Assembly (NCBI RefSeq): GCF_014384905.1
Contig: NZ_JACRSV010000002.1
Span: 434,001-498,000 of the forward strand
Direction of reading: 5' to 3'
Length of the DNA: 64,000 nt
Origin: Fumia xinanensis
Lineage (GTDB): Bacteria; Bacillota; Clostridia; Oscillospirales; Ruminococcaceae
This document shows, piece by piece, positions 14,894 through 21,595 of this stretch. Both the position numbers and the translations under genes were made by a program. The notes under the pieces were generated by a model. The model saw only the letters and a list, made by a program, of their open reading frames with translations, was not told the DNA's origin and did no database searches. The stretch's first letter is position 1, and every line of letters starts with the position of its first letter.

Positions 14894-15457
14894 ATGTTTG
14901 ATGCTATTTTACGCGCCGACCAGGCAATTTTGAATGGGATACAAGATCTGCTGCGGTGCGAATTTCTGGATATTTTCTTCACTTTTGTCACAAAGCTCGG
15001 GAATGCCGGTTTTATCTGGATATTGATCGGACTTTTGATGTGCTGTTTTAAAAAGTGCCGGCGGACAGGCGTCGTGATGCTCTGCTCGGTAGCGGCGGCT
15101 TTCCTCATCGGGGAAGTGACCATCAAACCGCTGATCGGGCGGCTGCGGCCCTTTATGGACAACGCGGCGGTACAGCTTTTAATTGATCCGCCCCGGGGAT
15201 TTTCCTTCCCGTCGGGCCACTCCATGTCATCCTTTGCGGCGGCGACGGCTCTGTTCCTTTGCGGGAACAGGAAGGTGAGCTGGACGTGGTACCTGGGGGC
15301 TTTCTTCATCGCATTTTCCCGGCTTTATCTCTATGTCCACTACCCCAGCGACGTTTTGACAGGGGCAGTGCTGGGAAGCCTGACGGCGTGGGCGGTTTAC
15401 GCACTTTTCCGTCGTTTTGGGCCCGGGAGGAAGGTAAAAGTTTTTAAGGAGATGTAA
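14894..15457 (+). CDS. PAP2-family membrane phosphatase
   Basis: 187 residues, ATG 14894. The three phosphatase signature blocks are complete: KPLIGRLRPF (about 77-86), FPSGHSMSS (about 105-113) and SRLYLYVHYPSDVLTG (about 143-158). About five membrane spans surround them. Family members remove phosphate from lipid phosphates such as undecaprenyl pyrophosphate or phosphatidylglycerol phosphate on the outer membrane face. Recycling of undecaprenyl carrier would fit the polysaccharide locus 2.3 kb downstream, but htpG lies between and the link is weak. Confidence 0.9.
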   Translation: MFDAILRADQAILNGIQDLLRCEFLDIFFTFVTKLGNAGFIWILIGLLMCCFKKCRRTGVVMLCSVAAAFLIGEVTIKPLIGRLRPFMDNAAVQLLIDPPRGFSFPSGHSMSSFAAATALFLCGNRKVSWTWYLGAFFIAFSRLYLYVHYPSDVLTGAVLGSLTAWAVYALFRRFGPGRKVKVFKEM

Positions 15458-15473
15458 ATTTTTCCTAAAAAAC

Positions 15474-15502
15474 TTGATTTTTTTCGGCATTGGCGCTATA
15501 GT
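15474..15502 (+). promoter_or_regulatory. Promoter of htpG
   Basis: TTGATT (15474-15479), 17 bp, TATAGT (15497-15502). The expected start point falls inside the CIRCE operator. Confidence 0.82.
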
Positions 15503-15506
15503 AGTG

Positions 15507-15533
15507 TTAGCACTCACAAAAGAAGAGTGCTAA
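15507..15533 (+). promoter_or_regulatory. CIRCE operator (HrcA-binding site) of htpG
   Basis: TTAGCACTC, nine bases, GAGTGCTAA: a perfect match to the CIRCE consensus. HrcA bound here would block transcription from the overlapping promoter and release it on heat shock. The leader to the htpG start is about 155 nt. Confidence 0.96.
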
Positions 15534-15664
15534 CACTTTTCTTTTTTGTTACTAATTATATGGTTACGGGGTGCATTTTATTGGCGGCACCGGAACGGGG
15601 CGAATTTCCAATTTGCCTCCGAGTCCGCGGCGGAAAAGCTCCCCGGAAAGGAAGGAATCTGAAT

Positions 15665-17560
15665 ATGGCTAAGAAAAAATTCAAAGCAGAATCCAAGCGA
15701 TTGCTGGACATGATGATCAACTCGATTTATACCCACAAGGAAATTTTCCTCCGGGAGCTGATATCCAACGCCAGCGACGCCATCGACAAGCTCTACTACC
15801 ATTCTCTGACGGAGAATCTGAGCGGGCTTAACCGGGATGATTTTGCCATCCGGCTCGAAGTGGACAAAGAGGCGAGAACTCTTAAAATTTCCGACAACGG
15901 CTGTGGTATGACTCAGGAGGATCTGGAAAATAACTTGGGCGTTATTGCCCAGAGCGGCTCGTTCCAGTTCAAGAGGGAAAACAACAAGCAGGAGGACATC
16001 GACATCATCGGCCAGTTCGGTGTTGGATTCTACTCGGCCTTTATGGTCAGCGACGAAGTCACTGTCATTAGCCGTGCCTACGGTGCGGACAAGGCCTTTG
16101 AGTGGAAATCTTCAGGGGCGGACGGCTACACCATTGAGGAAGCGGATAAGGCGTCCCACGGCACCGACATTATTTTGAAAATCAAGGAAAATACAGAGGA
16201 CGAAAACTATGACGAATATCTGGAAGGCTACCGCCTCCAGGGCATCGTCAAAAAATACTCCGACTACATCCGATACCCCATCAAGATGGATATGGAACGT
16301 TCCCGGATGAAAGGGGAGCCCAAGGAGGGCGAACAGCCGGAATATGAGACCTATATCGAAAATGTGACTCTGAACAGTATGGTGCCCCTCTGGAAGAAAA
16401 ACAAAAGTGAGGTTTCCGAAGAGGACTACAATCAGTTTTACAAGGATAAATTCTATGACTACGAAAATCCGGCGAAAGTCATCCACAGCAGCACCGAGGG
16501 CGCTTCCACCTATAACGCTTTGCTGTTTATCCCGGCTCACGCACCCTACAACTACTACTCCAAAGAGTATGAGAAGGGGCTCCAGCTTTATGCCAGCGGC
16601 GTGCTGATCATGGACAAGTGCGCCGACCTGCTGCCCGACCATTTCAGCTTTGTGAGGGGGCTCGTCGACTCCCAGGACCTGAGTCTCAACATCTCGAGGG
16701 AAATGCTCCAGCACGACCGGCAGCTGAAGCTCATCGAAAGCCGGCTGGAGAAGAAAATCAAGAGCGAGCTGCTCTCGATGCTGAAAAACGACCGGGAAAA
16801 ATACGAGGCGTTCTTCAAGAGCTTCGGTTTGCAGCTGAAATACGGTGTTTACACCGCTTACGGCGCCAACAAGGAACTTTTGCAGGATCTGCTGCTGTTC
16901 TACTCCTCTTCGGAAAAGAAAATGACCACTTTAGAGGAATATGTGGGCCGGATGAAGGAAGGCCAGAAATATATCTACTACGCCTGCGCCGAAACAACCG
17001 ACCGGGCCGACCGCCTGCCTCAGACCGAGCTCTTAAAAGACCAGGGTTACGAAATCCTCTACCTGACCGACGACATCGACGAATTCGCCCTCAAGATGAT
17101 GCGGGACTTCAGCGAAAAGGAATTCCGTTCCGTTTCCGACAAGGATTTGGGGTTGGAGAACAAGGAAGAGTCGGAGGAAATCAAGAAGAAAAACGAGGAG
17201 AGCGCCGAGCTCTTCCGGTTCATGAAGGACGCTCTGGGCGACAAGGTGGCCGACGTGCGGCTGTCGGAGCGGCTTAAATCCCATCCCGTCTGCCTGTCCA
17301 GTGGGGGAGGCTTGTCCCTCGAGATGGAAAAGGTCCTGAATTCCATGCCCAACGACCAGAAAGTCAAGGCCGACCGTGTGTTGGAACTGAACCCCAATCA
17401 TCCGGTGTTTGAGGCGCTTTGCAAGAAGTTTGCGGACGAGCCGGATCAGGTCAAAAAGTACGCGGGACTTTTGTATGACCAGGCGCTGCTCATCGAGGGG
17501 CTGCCCATCGAGGACCCGGTCAGCTTCTCTAACGCCATCTGTGAGCTGATGGCAAAGTAA
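15665..17560 (+). CDS. htpG: Molecular chaperone HtpG (Hsp90)
   Basis: 631 residues from ATG 15665 with GGAAGGA upstream; a longer frame extends into the leader and operator and is discarded. The ATP-binding GHKL motifs are present: LISNASDAIDKLYYHS, DNGCGMTQEDL, GQFGVGFYSAFMVSDE and GTDIILKIKE. The middle and C-terminal dimerisation domains are of normal length. HtpG is a cytosolic ATP-dependent chaperone that remodels client proteins. It is controlled by a perfect CIRCE element, so it belongs to the HrcA regulon here, unlike Bacillus subtilis htpG, which is not HrcA-controlled. Confidence 0.97.
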   Translation: MAKKKFKAESKRLLDMMINSIYTHKEIFLRELISNASDAIDKLYYHSLTENLSGLNRDDFAIRLEVDKEARTLKISDNGCGMTQEDLENNLGVIAQSGSFQFKRENNKQEDIDIIGQFGVGFYSAFMVSDEVTVISRAYGADKAFEWKSSGADGYTIEEADKASHGTDIILKIKENTEDENYDEYLEGYRLQGIVKKYSDYIRYPIKMDMERSRMKGEPKEGEQPEYETYIENVTLNSMVPLWKKNKSEVSEEDYNQFYKDKFYDYENPAKVIHSSTEGASTYNALLFIPAHAPYNYYSKEYEKGLQLYASGVLIMDKCADLLPDHFSFVRGLVDSQDLSLNISREMLQHDRQLKLIESRLEKKIKSELLSMLKNDREKYEAFFKSFGLQLKYGVYTAYGANKELLQDLLLFYSSSEKKMTTLEEYVGRMKEGQKYIYYACAETTDRADRLPQTELLKDQGYEILYLTDDIDEFALKMMRDFSEKEFRSVSDKDLGLENKEESEEIKKKNEESAELFRFMKDALGDKVADVRLSERLKSHPVCLSSGGGLSLEMEKVLNSMPNDQKVKADRVLELNPNHPVFEALCKKFADEPDQVKKYAGLLYDQALLIEGLPIEDPVSFSNAICELMAK

Positions 17561-17577
17561 AATACATTTACAAGGAG

Positions 17578-17609
17578 AAAAAACGCATCCTGACGGATGC
17601 GTTTTTTTG
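17578..17609 (+). terminator. Terminator of htpG
   Basis: A 13-bp stem, AAAAAACGCATCC with GGATGCGTTTTTT, loop TGAC, ending in a T-run. Confidence 0.93.
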
Positions 17610-17703
17610 ATGCTTTTGCCGGCTAACAAATTCGGAAAAAACTTTTTCCAGTCGAAAAAAGTGGAAAATAATTGTAAACAAGCGGAGTTGCTGCGGATTA
17701 TGA

Positions 17704-17732
17704 TTGAGCTTTCTGCGGTATTTTGCTATAAT
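17704..17732 (+). promoter_or_regulatory. Promoter of the acyltransferase gene
   Basis: TTGAGC (17704-17709), 17 bp, TATAAT (17727-17732), 31 bp before the ATG. Confidence 0.75.
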
Positions 17733-17763
17733 GTACATGATTATAAGCAAATGGAGGCGCGAT

Positions 17764-18432
17764 ATGGACCTGAAAAAATATTTGTCGAGGAATCCAAAAG
17801 GGCTCAAATGGCTGGTACATCTGTACAACCGCACTGCCGGCTTCAATTCCATCCGCAGGGGAAAAAACCGGATTTGTGTCGGTGCATCCCTCTTAAAGCG
17901 CACGAAAATTCGGATTTCCGGCGAAGGAAATACTGTTGTTTTTTCAGATTGGTCCGCTCTGTTCCATTGTGCGATACAGATTACGGGAAATTACAACCGC
18001 ATTGAAATCGGCCCGGACTGCGTTTTACGGCAGGTGGAACTGGTCATAGAGGACGATGGCAACGTGATTTCCGTCGGTAAAGGCGGTAGGCTTTACGGCC
18101 CCACTCAGCTGGCAGCTATCGAGGGAACAAAGATTTTTGTAGGGGAGGACTGTTTGTTTTCCAGCGGGGTCAAAATCCGCACCGGAGACAGCCATTCCAT
18201 TGTGAATATGGATGGAAATAGGATTAATCCATCAGAGGATGTGGTCATTGGGGAGCATGTGTGGCTGGGGACCGACGTTCTCTGCCTTAAGGGGACTCGA
18301 GTGCCGGGACATTGTATCGTGGGCGCACGATCCCTTGTCAACCGAGCTTTTTCAGAAGAAAATTGCATTCTTGCAGGGGTACCTGCTCGAATTGTCAAAT
18401 CTGAAGTCGATTATTTGTGCAAAAGGCTGTAA
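17764..18432 (+). CDS. Hexapeptide-repeat (left-handed beta-helix) acyltransferase
   Basis: 222 residues from ATG 17764 with a GGAGG site; a TTG-initiated extension overlaps the promoter and is rejected. The centre is a left-handed beta-helix built from hexapeptide repeats (GNYNRIEIGPDCVL, GNVISVGKGGRLYG). The WbbJ-type active region is GDSHSIV (likely catalytic His), followed by VVIGEHVWLGTDVLCLKG, and a C-terminal loop AGVPARIVK. Such enzymes transfer acetyl groups to sugars, often to decorate exopolysaccharides. It is upstream of the polysaccharide operon with a separate promoter. Confidence 0.88.
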   Translation: MDLKKYLSRNPKGLKWLVHLYNRTAGFNSIRRGKNRICVGASLLKRTKIRISGEGNTVVFSDWSALFHCAIQITGNYNRIEIGPDCVLRQVELVIEDDGNVISVGKGGRLYGPTQLAAIEGTKIFVGEDCLFSSGVKIRTGDSHSIVNMDGNRINPSEDVVIGEHVWLGTDVLCLKGTRVPGHCIVGARSLVNRAFSEENCILAGVPARIVKSEVDYLCKRL

Positions 18433-18501
18433 AATTTTGCATATTTTTCTCAAAAAATTGCGACTTTGTGCATTTTTTACATGTATATTTGCATATTTTT
18501 A

Positions 18502-18530
18502 TTGACATTGCGAAAGGAATTGAATATAAT
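18502..18530 (+). promoter_or_regulatory. Main promoter of the exopolysaccharide operon
   Basis: TTGACA (18502-18507), 17 bp, TATAAT (18525-18530): a perfect consensus promoter in very AT-rich DNA. Confidence 0.88.
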
Positions 18531-18537
18531 ATCAGTG

Positions 18538-18756
18538 TAGAAATTTATACTTTTTATTAATATCATCTTTTTAAACCTGTCATTCTTTTTGCAACATAAA
18601 AAATCGGCAAACTGCATAAATAAAAGGGTTGAAACCTTCCCTTGGTATATGCAGTATGCCGATAAAAGATGTGTTTTCAAAAAGTATGCCTTTTGAAAAA
18701 AATAAAAATGTTCAAAAATTTTAGACAATATGTCAGCGAAGGCGGAGTGGTAAAAC
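18538..18756 (+). promoter_or_regulatory. Structured 5' leader of the exopolysaccharide operon
   Basis: The 324-bp gap before the first operon gene holds the promoter and this leader of about 220 nt. A long stem pairs 18603-18618 with 18648-18663 (7+8 bp around an A.A mismatch). A small hairpin (AAGGG with CCCTT) lies in its loop. A second hairpin, TTTTCAAAA with TTTTGAAAA, spans 18674-18699. No T-run follows. It does not match the c-di-GMP-I riboswitch or other classes I know. It could be a regulatory or stability element. Confidence 0.45.
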
Positions 18757-20145
18757 ATGAGGTTTAACAACCTGAGTCAAAGATCGTCGGATAACAACTT
18801 AATTAGTTTGTTCGCGGATATAGCTGCACTGCTCTTGTCATTCCTGCTTTCTGTTATGATCATTTTCCGGAATCCTCAGATTTGGGCTACCGACTGGCTA
18901 GTGGTGGGTACTGGAGTTTTGTACTGCGTTTCAGCAATCTTTTTGTTCCATGTGTTTGAGATGTATTCCTCTATTGCCATCGGCTTCAAGTCGGCAAAAG
19001 TCACCATCTGTCTCACCATGGTGTATGCAACTCTTTTGTGCGTTTTTATCAACCTGTTTTTTGTCCGGCGGCCGGATCTTTATCTGCTCTCGGCCTGCGA
19101 GGGAGCATTTTCGGTGTTCTTATTGCTGCTCTGGCGGTATTTTCAGCACCTGTATTTCATCCACAGGAAAAATAAAAGCAAAATTCTCATGGTAGAGCAG
19201 ATGAAAGAGGATAATTCTCGGGTGCGGCGGCTCAAATACTCCTGCCTTGACATATACGACGCCTGGTACGAGCAGGTGGACGTAAACGATATGGATGCGG
19301 TGAAAAAATTCATGGAGGAGCAATTTCCAAAATACGACGGCATCTGCCTGATGGAAAGCATCCCCATCCACGTCAAAGATTTGTTTATTAAGGAATCCCT
19401 GCGGCTTGGCAAAGAGTTTTTCATCATTCCTGCTATGTATGAGCTGAATTTTACCAAGGTTATGCTGGCCTTTTTTGACGATGTGATGGTGTTCCATATC
19501 ATCCCTCACCACCTGAGCGCCATCCAGATTTTTTTCAAGCGGGCTTTTGACCTGCTGTTTTCCTCTATCGGCCTCATTGTGGCAGCTATTCCCATGGCGT
19601 TCATCGCCCTGGCCATCAAGATCTTCGATCCGGGCCCGGTTTTTTACAAGCAGATCCGGCTCACCAAGGATATGAAGAAATTCAACATCTTTAAATTTCG
19701 AACCATGGTAGTCAATGCCGAGCAGATGACCGGCCCCACTTTCGCCCAGAAAAACGATCCGCGCATTACAAAGCTTGGGCGCTTTCTGCGGGCCAGCCGT
19801 CTGGATGAGCTGCCTCAGCTTTTAAACGTGTTCCTAGGGGATATGAGCTTCGTAGGTCCCCGACCTGAACGGCCCTTTTTTGTGGAACAATTTATAAAAG
19901 ATGTGGAATACTATGACCAGCGCTTTACTGTAAAAGCGGGGCTCACCTCCCTTTCCCACGTCTGTGGGCGGTATTCCACCGCCATTGAGGACCGGACTCT
20001 GTACGACCTGCTTTACATCATCAATTTCAGTCTGCTGATGGACCTTAAAATCATTTTGTTGACCACCCGGACCATCTTTTTGAAAGAGGCAGCCGAAGGG
20101 GTGGACTATCAGGAAAAAAGGGTAAATCATCAGTCCGAGAAATAG
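18757..20145 (+). CDS. Polyprenyl-phosphate sugar-1-phosphate transferase (WbaP/EpsL type)
   Basis: 462 residues. The N-terminal half has four to five membrane spans (18-140) and a soluble region (150-255). The C-terminal catalytic domain (about 260-462) is a typical bacterial sugar transferase: IFFKRAFDLLFSSIGLIVAA, the re-entrant helix region, DPGPVFYKQIRLTKDMKKF, FKFRTMVVNAE, DELPQLLNVFLGDMSFVGPRPE. These enzymes start exopolysaccharide synthesis by moving a sugar-1-phosphate from a nucleotide sugar to undecaprenyl phosphate. It is the first gene of the operon, as expected for the initiating enzyme. The sugar is unknown. Confidence 0.94.
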   Translation: MRFNNLSQRSSDNNLISLFADIAALLLSFLLSVMIIFRNPQIWATDWLVVGTGVLYCVSAIFLFHVFEMYSSIAIGFKSAKVTICLTMVYATLLCVFINLFFVRRPDLYLLSACEGAFSVFLLLLWRYFQHLYFIHRKNKSKILMVEQMKEDNSRVRRLKYSCLDIYDAWYEQVDVNDMDAVKKFMEEQFPKYDGICLMESIPIHVKDLFIKESLRLGKEFFIIPAMYELNFTKVMLAFFDDVMVFHIIPHHLSAIQIFFKRAFDLLFSSIGLIVAAIPMAFIALAIKIFDPGPVFYKQIRLTKDMKKFNIFKFRTMVVNAEQMTGPTFAQKNDPRITKLGRFLRASRLDELPQLLNVFLGDMSFVGPRPERPFFVEQFIKDVEYYDQRFTVKAGLTSLSHVCGRYSTAIEDRTLYDLLYIINFSLLMDLKIILLTTRTIFLKEAAEGVDYQEKRVNHQSEK

Positions 20146-20173
20146 ATTGTTTCTACACCAGAGGAGTGCCATT

Positions 20174-21577
20174 ATGGATTTTAAGAAAGTGGTTGCCTTT
20201 ATCAGGCAGCACCTGGTTTCCGCCCTGTGCGTCGGGGGTGCCCTGGCGTTTTTTGTGCTGGGGATGGGAATTTACCGGAACGTGTACCGCGATTCGGTGC
20301 ATTTTTCCTTTGTATATCCCAACATCGAAAACGGTCAGTACCCAGATGGACAGCGGTTTTTGATGTACGATTTCCTCGACAACGACGTGGTCAGCGAAGC
20401 CCTGAACAATATGCGGGAAAAAGGCTGGTACACCGATATTACCCCTACTCAGATTCAGCGGAACCTGAGTGTTTCGGTCTATCTGTCAAACCCGGTGCAG
20501 GAAAAGGTGGAAAGCTCTATCGCTTCCGGAAAGGATTTTTCCTACTACAGCAATGAATACGTCATCAGCTTCAGTCAGCCCAACCCTGTCCATTTGCGGG
20601 ATTGGAATGACTTTTTTGGCCTTTTCAGGAAAAACCGGAGCCGGGAGTTTTTAGACGAGCTTGTGCGTGCCTACATCAAAAAGTTCACCGAGGAGCACGC
20701 CGACAGCGGGCAGGCCTTTTACAATCTGACCTCCAGCATCTCCGACAAGGACTACGATTTTACCGACATTACCAACTACTATAAGCTCAAGGTGAACGCC
20801 TCTCTGAACTACCTCCAGGAAAAGGATGAGGAGGGCAAGGCATACGTTGCCAAGAGCACCGGACTCTCCTTCAAGGATCTGATCGCGTCTTATCAGGCGT
20901 TGTTGGATGTGGATATCCAGAAGCTCGAAAGCTATGTCAAATCTTCCCGTCTGACGAGGAACCTAGAGCAGTTTAAAAACCGCAATCACGTTCTTATCGA
21001 AAACGACACTCTATCGATGCTCAAGCAGCAGGACGAGGCTCTTCTTTCAAAGACCGCCATGGAAGAATACGACCACACCTTTACCGAGAATATCATCATC
21101 GTCAGCGAAAACGAGGAAAACGGCCTTTACCAGGCCCGGCCCAAAACCGGATACGACACGGTGACCCAGCGGACACTGACCGCTTCCACAAACGCGGTGA
21201 CTTTGTCGGAGAATATCTCAGCGCTCAACTTAAAAGTGGGGCAGTATTCAGAGTCGGCGGCCGCCGATCCGGCGGAATATGCCAGAATGTGCAGCGTAGC
21301 AAACCAGATGGTCGATGAGTTCGACCAGAAATACGAGGACTTGTTCAAAAAATCAAACGCCACCATCAACGAGTACCTCCAGTATGTTAACGGCAATTAT
21401 ATCGAAACTTCCGCCCGGCACACCGGCCTTTTAAACATGAGGATGATCGTGAAGGCCATCATCTTTTTTGTGGCTGGCTTCGCATTTGCAGTGCTCTTCG
21501 CCCTGGCCGGCAGACTGGCCAAAACCTATGGCTGGCCTGGAATTTCCAAAAAAGAAAAAGCAGATAGGGAAGACTGA
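20174..21577 (+). CDS. Wzz-like polysaccharide co-polymerase, first copy
   Basis: 467 residues from ATG 20174, eight bases after GAGGAG. It has one span near each end (about 17-37 and 427-450), with a large extracytoplasmic region between. This is the layout of polysaccharide co-polymerases that set chain length for Wzy. The start of the outer region (VHFSFVYPNIENGQYPDGQRF) resembles that of the next gene (LHLQYKFDEAKEGQAPDGTKL), so the two are paralogs. There is no cytoplasmic kinase domain and no separate BY-kinase gene nearby. The exact role is inferred from topology and context. Confidence 0.72.
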   Translation: MDFKKVVAFIRQHLVSALCVGGALAFFVLGMGIYRNVYRDSVHFSFVYPNIENGQYPDGQRFLMYDFLDNDVVSEALNNMREKGWYTDITPTQIQRNLSVSVYLSNPVQEKVESSIASGKDFSYYSNEYVISFSQPNPVHLRDWNDFFGLFRKNRSREFLDELVRAYIKKFTEEHADSGQAFYNLTSSISDKDYDFTDITNYYKLKVNASLNYLQEKDEEGKAYVAKSTGLSFKDLIASYQALLDVDIQKLESYVKSSRLTRNLEQFKNRNHVLIENDTLSMLKQQDEALLSKTAMEEYDHTFTENIIIVSENEENGLYQARPKTGYDTVTQRTLTASTNAVTLSENISALNLKVGQYSESAAADPAEYARMCSVANQMVDEFDQKYEDLFKKSNATINEYLQYVNGNYIETSARHTGLLNMRMIVKAIIFFVAGFAFAVLFALAGRLAKTYGWPGISKKEKADRED

Positions 21578-21595
21578 AGATAGGAGGTGACTGGA

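Noticed and set aside
18538..18756. c-di-GMP riboswitch before the polysaccharide operon
   Set aside because: The sequence lacks the conserved tetraloop-receptor and core motifs of the c-di-GMP-I class, and nothing matches class II by eye.
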